A stretch of DNA of 64,000 bases from Cytobacillus dafuensis. Its GTDB lineage: Bacteria; Bacillota; Bacilli; Bacillales; Cytobacillaceae. The position numbers were made by a program, and so were the translations under genes. The notes under the pieces are model-generated. The model had not been told where the DNA came from and ran no database searches. It saw only the letters and a program-made list of their open reading frames with translations. The stretch lies in contig NZ_CP042593.1 in assembly GCF_007995155.1 (NCBI RefSeq), forward strand, positions 4,196,001 through 4,260,000, written 5' to 3'. Shown here piece by piece: positions 16,251 through 25,259 of this stretch; the stretch's first letter is position 1, and each line of letters opens with the position of its first letter.

Positions 16251-17672
16251 TTAATTTCTATTAAACACAACTAATTTCAGTTCTGTCATTTCTTCAATCG
16301 CATACTTAATGCCTTCTCTGCCGACTCCACTTTCTTTAACTCCACCGTAAGGCATATGATCCACACGGAAGGTAGGAATATCATTAATCATGACCCCACC
16401 TACATGCAATTGTTCTGCAGCAGTTAAGGCGGTATGAACATTATCCGTATAAATACCAGCCTGAAGCCCGTATCGGGAATCATTCACAAGCTCAATTGCC
16501 TCGTCTACAGATTTCACTTTATTAATCAACACAATTGGGGCAAAAACTTCCTGGCAAGAAACCTTTAAGCACGAATCTGCTTCTAATAGAACGGTAGGTA
16601 ATAAAATATTGCCTTCCGCTGTTCCTCCCACTGCAACTTTTGCGCCCTGCTGCTTTGCTTCCTCAATCCAGTCAAGGGTGCGTTCTACATCCTTTGGCGT
16701 AATTAAAGCTGAAACATCCGTCTGCGAATCAAGCGGATCACCGATCTTCAGCTGCTTCGTGGCTGTAACAAATTTTTCAACAAATGCTTCATATTGTTCT
16801 TCATGGACATAAACTCGCTGCAAGGAGATACAAACTTGACCTTGAAAACCAAAGGCACCTGAAACACAGCGCGAAATGATTTTATCAATATTTGTATCCT
16901 TATCAATAATAACCGCTGCATTCGATCCGAGCTCCAGCGTAACACGCTTTAATCCAGCTTTATTTCGGATTCCGATACCCACCTCAGGACTGCCGGTAAA
17001 AGAAATCTTTTTTACTCGATCATCCTTCACAAGCTTTTCTCCAATTAGCGCACCGCTTCCTGTTACGACATTTAAAGCTCCTGCTGGCAGCCCCGCTTCT
17101 TGAAATAATTCCGCAATAAACAAAGCCGATATCGGTGTTTGGCCTGCTGGTTTTAAGATAACGGAATTACCTGACGCAATGGCTGGCCCAACTTTGTGAG
17201 CAACTAAATTCATTGGAAAATTAAAAGGGGTGATCGCTCCAATCACGCCAATTGGTTCACGAACTGTGTAAGCAATTCTTCCTTCCCCGCCTGGTGCTGC
17301 ATCAAGCGGTATCGTTTCTCCATGAATTCGTTTCGCTTCCTCTGCAGCGAATTTATATGTCTGAACCGTTCGAGCAACCTCCGCTCGTGCGGCTGAAATC
17401 GGTTTGGCTGCCTCTGTGGCAATAATCTCAGCGGCTTCATCTGCCCGCTTTTCTAATAGGGAAGCCACTTTTTCTAAAATTTGAGCACGTTGATGGCTTG
17501 GCATATCAGCCATTGTTTTTCTCGCCTGAAAAGCAGCCGCAAGCCCCATATCAACCTCTTCAACGGTTGATGTTGGTATCTCTGCTATAACCTTTCCACT
17601 GTAAGGAGAGCTAAGAGGTGCATACTTACTTGCCTCCACCCATTCTCCATTAATGAATAATTTCTTCTTCAT
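16251..17672 (-). CDS. NAD(P)-dependent aldehyde dehydrogenase
   Basis: This 473-residue protein of the ALDH superfamily has the cofactor-binding TPFNFPMNLVAHKVGPAIASGN, the FTGSPEVG turn, the catalytic Glu in VTLELGSNAAVI, the catalytic Cys in FGFQGQVCISLQRVYV, and the end motif PYGGVKESGVGREG. The ending resembles the group containing lactaldehyde and phosphonoacetaldehyde dehydrogenases. It lies 102 bases after the omega-aminotransferase with no terminator seen between, so it probably oxidises the semialdehyde made by that enzyme. The start has AAAGGAGAG upstream. Substrate assignment is inference from context. Confidence 0.9.
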   Translation of the reverse strand: MKKKLFINGEWVEASKYAPLSSPYSGKVIAEIPTSTVEEVDMGLAAAFQARKTMADMPSHQRAQILEKVASLLEKRADEAAEIIATEAAKPISAARAEVARTVQTYKFAAEEAKRIHGETIPLDAAPGGEGRIAYTVREPIGVIGAITPFNFPMNLVAHKVGPAIASGNSVILKPAGQTPISALFIAELFQEAGLPAGALNVVTGSGALIGEKLVKDDRVKKISFTGSPEVGIGIRNKAGLKRVTLELGSNAAVIIDKDTNIDKIISRCVSGAFGFQGQVCISLQRVYVHEEQYEAFVEKFVTATKQLKIGDPLDSQTDVSALITPKDVERTLDWIEEAKQQGAKVAVGGTAEGNILLPTVLLEADSCLKVSCQEVFAPIVLINKVKSVDEAIELVNDSRYGLQAGIYTDNVHTALTAAEQLHVGGVMINDIPTFRVDHMPYGGVKESGVGREGIKYAIEEMTELKLVVFNRN

Positions 17673-17774
17673 CTGTGGTCTCTCCTTTAACTTTAATTGC
17701 TATTATTGTTTACTACATTATTATATTCTTCTAACATACGAAACTTCTATTATTTTGGCTAGTTTAAAAAGCAG

Positions 17775-19106
17775 TTATATTAATACTTCGGCTTCTACTG
17801 CAGCAATAGTATCATGAAGGATATCAATCATTCTTTCCATTTCTTCCTTGTTAATGATTAAAGGCGGTGAAAATACAACAGTATCTTGATTATCGAAAAC
17901 GACCGACCTGCAAATAAGTCCTCGCTTAGCCGCTTCCGTTACAATGATAGGAGCTACAGGTGTTTGAAACCTCTCATTTGTCTTTCGGTCTTTTACAATT
18001 TCAATTCCACCCATTAAACCTAGACCTTTTACCTTGCCTACGATCTGCCGCTCGCCTTGAATCCACCTGAACCCTTTAAGCATTCCGCTTCCCATTATTT
18101 CAGCATTTTCTATCAAATTTTCCCGTTCAATAATTTCAATATTTTTTAACGCAACTGCGCAAGCCATTGGGTGTCCGCTGTACGTATAGCCATGCAAAAG
18201 AGTGCCTGTCGAAAGCTCAGTAAAATCTTGATGAATTTTTTCCGAAAGCATTACTCCTCCTAATTGTGCGTACCCACTAGTTACTCCCTTTGCAAAGCAC
18301 ATCATATCTGGTGTCACACCATAATGTTCAATTCCAAAATATTTTCCAGTTCGGCCAAACCCTGTTATCACTTCATCCGTGATAAATAAAATGCCATACT
18401 CATCACAAATGCTTCTAACTTCCTTAAAATAGTTTTCCGGTGCTACATGAAGCCCACCTGCTCCTTGTACTGGCTCTGCAATAAAGGCAGCAACCGTTTC
18501 CGGACCCTCTGATTCAATAACTTCACGTAAATCCTGAGTTGAAAAGTGGTCTGCATAGCAGAAATCTGGATCAAAAGAGTTGATAAAGTCACGAAAAGGC
18601 TTCAAACCGGTAGCACTCGTCGATCCCATGGCAACTCCATGATAGGACTTTGTTCGCGAAATAATCTTTCTTCTATTCGGCTGCCCTTTTAATATCCAAT
18701 AATGGCGCGCTAATTTATAGGCTGTATCATTTGCTTCTGAACCACCAGAAGTAAAGAATGTGGCACTTAAATCCCCAGGGGCAATTTGGGCAAGTTTTGC
18801 TGCCAATCGAATAGCAGGCTCATTGCTATAGGTAGCAAAGCAGGATGAGAAAGCGAGCTTTGACATTTGTTCCATTGCCACTTTCCCCAATTCCTCTCTT
18901 CCATGCCCTACATTCACATTCCACAGAGAAGACATCCCATCAATTACTGTATTTCCCGCCATGTCTTTCAGCATGACCCCTTTTCCTTCTGTAAAAATAA
19001 AGGTTGGTCCATGATCTTGCTGTTGTTTAATAGGAGAGGTCGGATGCAGAAAATGTTTCTTATCTAAGTCCATTAATTCTTGAATAACATTCACATCTTT
19101 TATCAT
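17775..19106 (-). CDS. class III omega-amino acid aminotransferase (PLP)
   Basis: This 443-residue PLP enzyme of the acetyl-ornithine/omega-aminotransferase class shows DGMSSLWNVNVGHG, FFTSGGSEANDTAYKLARHYW, SYHGVAMGSTSATG, the cofactor Asp in LFITDEVITGFGRTGK, and the Schiff-base Lys in MCFAKGVTSGYAQLGG. Relatives use beta-alanine, GABA, taurine or polyamines with pyruvate as acceptor. A strong sigma-54 promoter lies about 50 bases upstream (19156-19172), and ALDH follows. The pair makes and then oxidises a semialdehyde, which would complete breakdown of an amino acid released by lactam opening. The AGGAGG site supports the ATG. Confidence 0.9.
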   Translation of the reverse strand: MIKDVNVIQELMDLDKKHFLHPTSPIKQQQDHGPTFIFTEGKGVMLKDMAGNTVIDGMSSLWNVNVGHGREELGKVAMEQMSKLAFSSCFATYSNEPAIRLAAKLAQIAPGDLSATFFTSGGSEANDTAYKLARHYWILKGQPNRRKIISRTKSYHGVAMGSTSATGLKPFRDFINSFDPDFCYADHFSTQDLREVIESEGPETVAAFIAEPVQGAGGLHVAPENYFKEVRSICDEYGILFITDEVITGFGRTGKYFGIEHYGVTPDMMCFAKGVTSGYAQLGGVMLSEKIHQDFTELSTGTLLHGYTYSGHPMACAVALKNIEIIERENLIENAEIMGSGMLKGFRWIQGERQIVGKVKGLGLMGGIEIVKDRKTNERFQTPVAPIIVTEAAKRGLICRSVVFDNQDTVVFSPPLIINKEEMERMIDILHDTIAAVEAEVLI

Positions 19107-19155
19107 GTTTTAGTTCCTCCTAAAAATTATAGTTTCGTTCTTATATAAGTAGTAA

Positions 19156-19172
19156 ATGCAAATTTTATGCCA
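19156..19172 (-). promoter_or_regulatory. sigma-54 (-24/-12) promoter of the aminotransferase-ALDH operon
   Basis: The minus strand reads TTGGCATAAAATTTGCAT, that is TGGCAT-N5-TTGCAT with ideal spacing. The 17-base core TTGGCATAAAATTTGCA is identical to the promoter of proline racemase at 23040-23056. It lies about 50 bases before the aminotransferase ATG. A possible upstream site GGAAT-A-ATTCC is at 19291-19301. Confidence 0.88.
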
Positions 19173-19364
19173 ACTTTTTATTGGTTGTCTTAATTTTTTG
19201 AATATAAAAAAGAGAAATATATCCTTAACAAAAACGAACCCTACCAAAAGAAATATCAAGAAGGCCAATGCAAAAATAGTTACTTAAAAGGGAATAATTC
19301 CATTTTCCAAAAGAATACAATTAACCTGTGTATGATTTTTTTGATCATTAAAGGGGGGATTGAA

Positions 19365-20294
19365 TTGCCCATTTTGGAAGTAAAGGAGCTTCGAAAGTCG
19401 TTTCAATCGGTAGTGGCTGTGGATTCAATTAGCTTTTCCGTAGAAGCTGGTGAAATATTTACGATTATTGGTCCTAATGGTGCCGGGAAAACAACAACTC
19501 TGGAAATGATTGAGGGGCTGCAAAAACCAGATAGCGGAGAAATCCAACTGAAGGGAATGAACTGGAAAGGCGATTCGACGCGCATTAAGCAAATCATCGG
19601 TGTCCAGCCGCAGACGAGTGCCTTGTTTGACCTACTTAACGTATACGAAAGTTTAGATGTGTTTGCAGGGCTCTATGAACGTTCACGCTCCATCGATGAG
19701 GTTTTGGAATTTATTAATTTAACCGACCATCGAAAAAAATTTGTCAAAACCTTATCTGGCGGGCAAAGGCAGCGGCTGGCGATTGGAATCGCACTAGTCA
19801 ATGATCCTGATATTCTATTCCTAGATGAACCGACAACAGGACTAGACCCGCAAGCACGCAGAAACATATGGGATATTATCCTCAAACTAAAAGGCTTAGG
19901 AAAAACGACCATTTTAACAACGCATTATATGGAAGAAGCCGAAAAGTTAAGTGATCGTGTTTGTATTGTTGACCAAGGCAAAATCATTGCCTTAGATACT
20001 CCGCAGAACTTAATACAGCTTTTAGCAAAAGAACGTGAAATTCACCTGACTTTTCCTTCTAGTATGAAAGACGCCCAGAAAATGGTTCTGATGGTTAAAG
20101 CGTATCCTGGGGTAACAAAAGTGCATACAGATCAAAACAAGCTCATTTTTTCAACAGCAAGCCCAGAAGAATCACTCTATCATCTTTTTAAATATACGAC
20201 AGAGAATCAAATCCTCGTTCAGCAAATTGGGATTAAAGATTTAAGCCTTGAGGATGTTTTTATTACATTTACAGGGAAAGAGTGGAGGGACTAA
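19365..20294 (+). CDS. ABC transporter ATP-binding protein
   Basis: This 309-residue ATPase contains Walker A GPNGAGKTT near residue 38, the Q-loop VQPQ, signature LSGGQRQRLAIG, Walker B DILFLDEPTTGLDP and the switch His in TTHYMEEAE. The C-terminal extension is typical of the DrrA/CcmA-like drug and ABC-2 exporter group. I chose the TTG at 19365 since AAAGGGGGG lies six bases before it; an ATG at 19332 has no ribosome site. The permease gene follows within five bases. It is divergent from the aminotransferase, and its substrate cannot be told from the sequence. Confidence 0.92.
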   Translation: MPILEVKELRKSFQSVVAVDSISFSVEAGEIFTIIGPNGAGKTTTLEMIEGLQKPDSGEIQLKGMNWKGDSTRIKQIIGVQPQTSALFDLLNVYESLDVFAGLYERSRSIDEVLEFINLTDHRKKFVKTLSGGQRQRLAIGIALVNDPDILFLDEPTTGLDPQARRNIWDIILKLKGLGKTTILTTHYMEEAEKLSDRVCIVDQGKIIALDTPQNLIQLLAKEREIHLTFPSSMKDAQKMVLMVKAYPGVTKVHTDQNKLIFSTASPEESLYHLFKYTTENQILVQQIGIKDLSLEDVFITFTGKEWRD

Positions 20295-20298
20295 ACAA

Positions 20299-21402
20299 AT
20301 GAAACAGTTTCGTAAGCTCTTTGAGGCGAATTTCAAATCAACTTTCCGCGAAAAAGCAGTATGGGGCTGGTCCATCGCTTTTCCCATTTTACTTATGGTT
20401 ATTTTCCTGACTATTTTCGGTGGATCCAATGACGGCGAATCTACCTTTGAGGCTCATATTGTAACAGTTATGGAAGAACCGAATGAACTTGCATCCAGAA
20501 TACAATTAGTATTGAAACAAATACCAGTACTTACGTGGGAAAAGGATTCGACCGTTAGCCGTGCAGAGGCAGCGGAGTGGCTAAAAGAAAAAAAGATTGA
20601 TGCAGCAATTGTTCTTCCAACTAGTCTTGACGCAAAGGGTGTAGAGCTACTATTAAATAAAGAAAAAGAAAATTCCATACTGAATCAAGCAATGGGCGGT
20701 ATTCTTAACGGTGTTCTTCAAGAAGTGAACTATCAAATTGCAAATGTAAGTCCTCAGCTTACTTTGCAGACAAAATATATTTCATCTGGAAGTGATAAGC
20801 TGAAATATGTGGATTTCCTTTTCACCGGGATGATTGCTTTATCCATCGGGCAAGCAGGGTTATTTGGGATGGTTGGTATGATTGAAATGCGCAGAAATGG
20901 TCTTTTAAAACGATTAATGCTGACACCCATCTCGATGGGTACATTTGGACTAAGCCAGACTTTAGTTCGCCTCATACTCTCGATCATTCAAATTATCATC
21001 CTCACATTCATTGGCGTCTTCTTTTTTAAAGCTTCCTTACATTTAAATATTCTTTCTTTTCTAATCGTATTTATAGTCGGAACGATTACCTTCTCTGCTT
21101 TCGGCTTTATGATTTCGGCTTTTACGAAATCAATGGACGGTTATATGGGGTTAGCCAATATTTTCAGCTTACTCATGATGTTCTTAAGCGGCATCTTTTT
21201 CGAGTTATCTATGCTCCCTAGCTATATAAAACCCATTGCCGTCATTTCCCCGCTCACTTACTTTGCTAACGGGATTCGAGATAGTATGGTGTATGGCATT
21301 GGGATCATGAACTCGAGCTTTTGGGTTAATATCGGCGTACTTGTATTATGGGGGATCGCAACATTTGCTGTTGGTGCGAAGTTTTTTAAGTGGAGAGCGT
21401 AA
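20299..21402 (+). CDS. ABC-2 type permease
   Basis: This 367-residue membrane protein has one N-terminal membrane segment (WSIAFPILLMVIFLTIFG), a large extracytoplasmic region (~35-170) and five further segments from ~175 on, the ABC2_membrane_3 layout. The conserved LLKRLMLTPIS loop precedes the second segment. The ATG at 20299 follows GGAGGG. It pairs with the ATPase directly upstream; together they should form a homodimeric exporter for a hydrophobic or antibiotic-like compound. No substrate can be assigned. Confidence 0.9.
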   Translation: MKQFRKLFEANFKSTFREKAVWGWSIAFPILLMVIFLTIFGGSNDGESTFEAHIVTVMEEPNELASRIQLVLKQIPVLTWEKDSTVSRAEAAEWLKEKKIDAAIVLPTSLDAKGVELLLNKEKENSILNQAMGGILNGVLQEVNYQIANVSPQLTLQTKYISSGSDKLKYVDFLFTGMIALSIGQAGLFGMVGMIEMRRNGLLKRLMLTPISMGTFGLSQTLVRLILSIIQIIILTFIGVFFFKASLHLNILSFLIVFIVGTITFSAFGFMISAFTKSMDGYMGLANIFSLLMMFLSGIFFELSMLPSYIKPIAVISPLTYFANGIRDSMVYGIGIMNSSFWVNIGVLVLWGIATFAVGAKFFKWRA

Positions 21403-21482
21403 GAAGGACTTGGATCTAAAAAGTTACTTGCAATTTAACAGTTTTTTAGAATAAGCAAAACTAGTTCCAAACAAATTTAATA

Positions 21483-21516
21483 AGAGGATGAGATTTTAAA
21501 CGCTCATCCTCTTTTT
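21483..21516 (+). terminator. intrinsic terminator after the ABC exporter
   Basis: AGAGGATGAG pairs exactly with CTCATCCTCT and is followed by TTTTTC. It separates the ABC operon from the convergent sigma-54 activator gene. Confidence 0.9.
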
Positions 21517-21532
21517 CTAGCATTAAAAACTT

Positions 21533-22906
21533 TCAAACTTTAATATCAAATTGTTTTATTTTATTGTAGAGGCTTACCCTGGAAATACCTAATTTTTTGG
21601 CTGCAGCGCTTTTATTTCCATATGTTTCGTGAAGGGCTTCTATAATTCTATCCTTTTCCAACGTTGCTTTCTCGAGGGCTAATCCTTCCTTGTTCATTTT
21701 TTCCTGTTTAATACTAGGAAATATATTAATGACATCTTCTGCATTAATTGCAGATTTATCAATAAAGATGATCATTCTCTCCACAACATTTCTTAGTTCT
21801 CTTATATTTCCTGGCCATTTATAGCTCATAAACACTTCCATTGCACTATTCATAAGCGTTGGAAGCTCCTTTTGGTATTTGACAGCAAATTCTTGAGCGA
21901 AATTTTTGACCAATTCCGGAATATCATCAATTCTCTCTCTAAGAGGGGGAATTTTCAATGTAACAACATTTAAACGATAATATAAATCTTCTCGGAATGT
22001 CCCCTGTTTGACCATTTCTTCCAAATCGCTATTCGTCGCTGCAACGATTCTAATATTCACTTTTACCGAGGTATTTCCGCCAATGCGACAAACTTCTCTT
22101 TCCTGGAGAACCCTTAATAATTTCACTTGCATATCAAGTGGAAGCATACCAATTTCATCTAAAAATAAAGTACCACCGTCTGCCATCTCCACTTTTCCCG
22201 CTTTCCCTTCCTTATCTGCACCAGTAAAAGATCCTTTTTCATAGCCAAAAAACTCACTTTCAAAAAGAGCATCAGGAATAGCGCCGCAGTTAATCGGAAT
22301 AAAAGGCTGATTCTTTCTTAGGCTGGCTTCATGGATTCCTTGAGCAAATAGTTCTTTCCCTACTCCACTTTCACCTTGAATTAAAACCGTAGCATCCGTT
22401 TTCGCAACTTTTATAGCTAAGCCCTTTGCATTTTGTAAAGCATCACTATGCCCTTTAATTTCCGATAATGGACCTATTTGTTCATGCAAATGATACTGTT
22501 GCTTTATTTTTTGTAATTGGGTTGTCGTTAAAGTTAACTTCTCATTTAATTTCACAATATTTGTTATGTCTTGGTCGATCGAGATGGCTCCTATTAAATT
22601 CCCCTTATCATCAAAAATGGGAGAGGAACTAATCAAAACATGCATATCTGGTCTTGGCTGATGATACACGTTCGAAACGGCTTTCTTTGTTTCTAATATC
22701 TCGAGTATTTTCAAATCTTCTATTTTAAAAAACTTGCTTATTTTCTTCTGCTTAATATCTTTAAGCGGGACTCCATAAATTTGCTCAGCCTGTGCACTCC
22801 AATATTGCACTTCCCCTAATGCATTAATAATTGTTATAGCATCAGAACTTGTTTCCATTAAAGCATTTAAATAATTAAAGGAATGATCCAATGACAAATC
22901 ATTCAT
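21533..22906 (-). CDS. sigma-54-dependent activator of the proline catabolic genes (PAS-AAA-HTH)
   Basis: This activator of about 457 residues has one PAS domain (~10-130, with YWSAQAEQIYGVPLKDI), an AAA+ domain with Walker A GESGVGKE, the loop GSFTGA and Walker [11 protein letters not shown], and a FIS-type helix-turn-helix at the end (AAKKLGISRVSLYNKIKQF). I chose the ATG at 22906 with GGGAGG eight bases upstream; a GTG lies nine bases further. It is divergent from proline racemase, whose sigma-54 promoter lies 134 bases from this start, so control of that operon is very likely. It may also act on the aminotransferase promoter, which has the same core. Confidence 0.93.
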   Translation of the reverse strand: MNDLSLDHSFNYLNALMETSSDAITIINALGEVQYWSAQAEQIYGVPLKDIKQKKISKFFKIEDLKILEILETKKAVSNVYHQPRPDMHVLISSSPIFDDKGNLIGAISIDQDITNIVKLNEKLTLTTTQLQKIKQQYHLHEQIGPLSEIKGHSDALQNAKGLAIKVAKTDATVLIQGESGVGKELFAQGIHEASLRKNQPFIPINCGAIPDALFESEFFGYEKGSFTGADKEGKAGKVEMADGGTLFLDEIGMLPLDMQVKLLRVLQEREVCRIGGNTSVKVNIRIVAATNSDLEEMVKQGTFREDLYYRLNVVTLKIPPLRERIDDIPELVKNFAQEFAVKYQKELPTLMNSAMEVFMSYKWPGNIRELRNVVERMIIFIDKSAINAEDVINIFPSIKQEKMNKEGLALEKATLEKDRIIEALHETYGNKSAAAKKLGISRVSLYNKIKQFDIKV

Positions 22907-22949
22907 TCCTTGCACCTCCCGCTGTCACTACTGTAAATGTAAAGGTGTA

Positions 22950-22965
22950 TTTACAAAAGTGTAAA
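22950..22965. promoter_or_regulatory. probable enhancer-binding palindrome for the sigma-54 activator
   Basis: TTTACA-AAAG-TGTAAA is a perfect 6-base inverted repeat centred about 83 bases upstream of the -24 element. More TGTAAA half-sites occur at 22932 and 22938. Position and symmetry fit an upstream activating sequence. Confidence 0.65.
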
Positions 22966-23039
22966 TATAATGAACACTCCCTATTGTACAAGGACTAGAA
23001 ATCGTTTGCAATGTTAGGATTATCCCTAATTATTCGAGT

Positions 23040-23056
23040 TGGCATAAAATTTGCAC
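23040..23056 (+). promoter_or_regulatory. sigma-54 (-24/-12) promoter of the proline racemase operon
   Basis: TGGCAT-AAAAT-TTGCAC has the exact 12-base GG to GC spacing and lies 45 bases before the ATG of the racemase gene. A cre-like sequence (AAATCGTTTGCA) lies between this promoter and the activator palindrome. Confidence 0.9.
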
Positions 23057-23100
23057 ATTAACTGCATAGTCACTATTAATATCATCAGGAGGTTGCAAAT

Positions 23101-24087
23101 ATGATGTTAACTTTGGAAAATTATATTCAAACAATTGATGCCCATACGATGGGAGAGGCAGCCAGAATTATTGTTGACGGTCTTCCGAACGTTCAAGGGA
23201 ATACAATGATGCAGAAGAAACAATATTTAGAATCCGAATTGGACCATATTCGTAAACTTCTTATGCATGAACCAAGAGGTCATTTAAATATGTTCGGTGC
23301 CATATTAACACCGCCTTGTAATCCTAATTGTGATCTCGGTGTCCTATTTATGGATAGCGGCGGTTATCTGAACATGTGTGGTCATGGTACGATTGCCTCT
23401 GTCACAGTTGCCATAAATAATGGCCTCATCGCTAAAAAGGACAAGGTATTCCTTGATACACCTTCCGGAATTGTTGAATGCCATGTTGCATATGAAAACG
23501 ATAAGGTGAAGGAAGTTTCCTTTATTAATGTTCCAGCGTTTTTATTTAAAAAGGATGTAAGCGTTTTAGTAGAGGATTTAGGGGCAATTAAGATGGATAT
23601 TGCGTTTGGGGGAAGTTTTTTCGCCATAGTGGATGCTGAACAATTCAATCTTAAGTTAGACATTGATGAACAAGATCAAATTGCGGCAATTGGCATAGCC
23701 ATCAGGAAAGCAGCCAATGAACAATTGGTTATCGAGCATCCCGAAATTCCGGAAATAACGACCATTGACCTTGTTGAATTCAGTCTTCAGCTAGATGAAA
23801 ATCATTATAAAAATACCGTTGTTTTTGGAGATGGCCAAATCGATAGATCCCCTTGCGGAACAGGAACATGCGCAAAACTATCAACCTTGAAGCTTGAACT
23901 AAATGAGCAAATTATTCAAGAAAGCATCATTGGATCTCAGTTTAAAGGTGAAGTCGTTGATTTTACAAACGTAAAAGGAATTAAAGCCATCATCCCAAAA
24001 ATCACAGGATCTGCATGGGTAACAGGTGTTCATAAGTTCTTATTAGACGAGACAGATCCATATGCAGAAGGATTTCTATTAAAATAA
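23101..24087 (+). CDS. proline racemase / 4-hydroxyproline epimerase family protein
   Basis: This 328-residue enzyme of the proline racemase family keeps both catalytic Cys residues: MCGHGTIAS near residue 97 and DRSPCGTGTCAKL near residue 255. Having two Cys distinguishes it from hydroxyproline dehydratases with Thr. It also opens with IDAHTMGEAARIIVDGLP, close to the substrate pocket. AGGAGG lies eight bases before the ATG. It is followed by proline dehydrogenase and a BrnQ-type carrier, so it likely converts D-proline or hydroxyproline isomers into a form for oxidation. The exact stereochemistry cannot be read from sequence. Confidence 0.9.
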   Translation: MMLTLENYIQTIDAHTMGEAARIIVDGLPNVQGNTMMQKKQYLESELDHIRKLLMHEPRGHLNMFGAILTPPCNPNCDLGVLFMDSGGYLNMCGHGTIASVTVAINNGLIAKKDKVFLDTPSGIVECHVAYENDKVKEVSFINVPAFLFKKDVSVLVEDLGAIKMDIAFGGSFFAIVDAEQFNLKLDIDEQDQIAAIGIAIRKAANEQLVIEHPEIPEITTIDLVEFSLQLDENHYKNTVVFGDGQIDRSPCGTGTCAKLSTLKLELNEQIIQESIIGSQFKGEVVDFTNVKGIKAIIPKITGSAWVTGVHKFLLDETDPYAEGFLLK

Positions 24088-24159
24088 TTTAACCAAATAA
24101 ATAAATTGGAAAAGTGCTTGTCGCTGCAGTAGAAAGAGCAAAAAATGGAGGTAATTACT

Positions 24160-25131
24160 TTGGGTTTAACGAGAGACTTTTTTATGATGCTATCACAAAA
24201 TAAAGCTCTTAATAGCGGGGCTAAAAGATGGGGCTTAAAACTTGGCGCACAATCTGTTGTTGCCGGAACAAATATAGAAGAAATGGTCGAAAGCGTCAAA
24301 AAGTTAAATGAAAATGGCATTTCGGCAACAATCGATAACCTAGGTGAATTTGTTTTTGAAAAAAAGGAAGCAACAGAGGCTAAGAATCAAATTCTTGGCG
24401 TAATTGAGGCCATTCATAAAAATAATTTGGATGCCCATATTTCCTTGAAGCCTACCCAGCTCGGCTTGGATATTGAATATGGCTTCTGTTTGGAGAACTT
24501 AAGGGAAATCGTTGCAAAAGCATACGAGTATAATATTTTTATTAACTTTGACATGGAGGATTACGGTCATCTTCAGCCATCTTTTGATATTATTGATGAG
24601 CTTTCGAAAGAATATGATAATCTCGGCACAGTTATTCAAGCATACTTCTATCAATCTGAAGAAATTATAAAAAAATATGAAAACTATCGCTTAAGAATCG
24701 TAAAAGGTGCTTATAAGGAGCCTGAAAACTTAGCCTATCAAGACAAACAAGATATTGACCGAAACTACATCAAGTTAATTGAATATCACTTGTTAAACGG
24801 GAAATTCACATCAATCGCAACCCATGACCACCATGTCATTGATCATGTGAAAAATTTTGCGAAAAAGAGTAATATTCCGCAAGAAAAATTTGAATTCCAA
24901 ATGCTGTATGGATTTAGAAAAGATTTGCAGCTTAAGCTTGCCAAAGAAGGCTATAATTTCTGCACATATGTCCCATTCGGAAATGATTGGTATGGCTATT
25001 TCATGCGCCGATTAGCTGAACGTCCACAAAATCTCAATCTCGTTGCCAAACAAATGTTTTCTAAAAAAACAAATACACTCATTGGACTTGGAGCTGGAGC
25101 CTTTATATTAGGAAGATTAAGCAAAAAATGA
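24160..25131 (+). CDS. proline dehydrogenase (monofunctional, PutB/FadM type)
   Basis: This protein of about 323 residues is a FAD-dependent TIM barrel like Bacillus PutB. Family motifs include ISLKPTQLGLDI, FINFDMEDYG, GTVIQAYFYQ, RIVKGAYKEP, IATHDHHVID, FQMLYGFR and the end YVPFGNDWYGYFMRRLAERPQN. It oxidises L-proline to pyrroline-5-carboxylate and passes electrons to quinones. The TTG at 24160 is preferred because GGAGG lies seven bases before it; the ATG at 24145 is part of that site. It lies 72 bases after the racemase and shares its sigma-54 promoter unless another is hidden. No P5C dehydrogenase gene is in the window. Confidence 0.93.
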   Translation: MGLTRDFFMMLSQNKALNSGAKRWGLKLGAQSVVAGTNIEEMVESVKKLNENGISATIDNLGEFVFEKKEATEAKNQILGVIEAIHKNNLDAHISLKPTQLGLDIEYGFCLENLREIVAKAYEYNIFINFDMEDYGHLQPSFDIIDELSKEYDNLGTVIQAYFYQSEEIIKKYENYRLRIVKGAYKEPENLAYQDKQDIDRNYIKLIEYHLLNGKFTSIATHDHHVIDHVKNFAKKSNIPQEKFEFQMLYGFRKDLQLKLAKEGYNFCTYVPFGNDWYGYFMRRLAERPQNLNLVAKQMFSKKTNTLIGLGAGAFILGRLSKK

Positions 25132-25259
25132 ATAGTGTAAAAACTAAGATGACTGAAATGTTATAATACTACTATAATATTTATAATAGTGCGGATGGTG
25201 AATATCCATCCCTCTTTATTAAAAGTCATCCTCGATTTGCATCTTAAGGAGGAGAATAA

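Noticed and set aside
25132..25259. Riboswitch or T-box in the brnQ leader
   Set aside because: A long AGATGACT...AGTCATCCT stem and a small hairpin occur, but there is no T-box sequence, terminator or known aptamer pattern.
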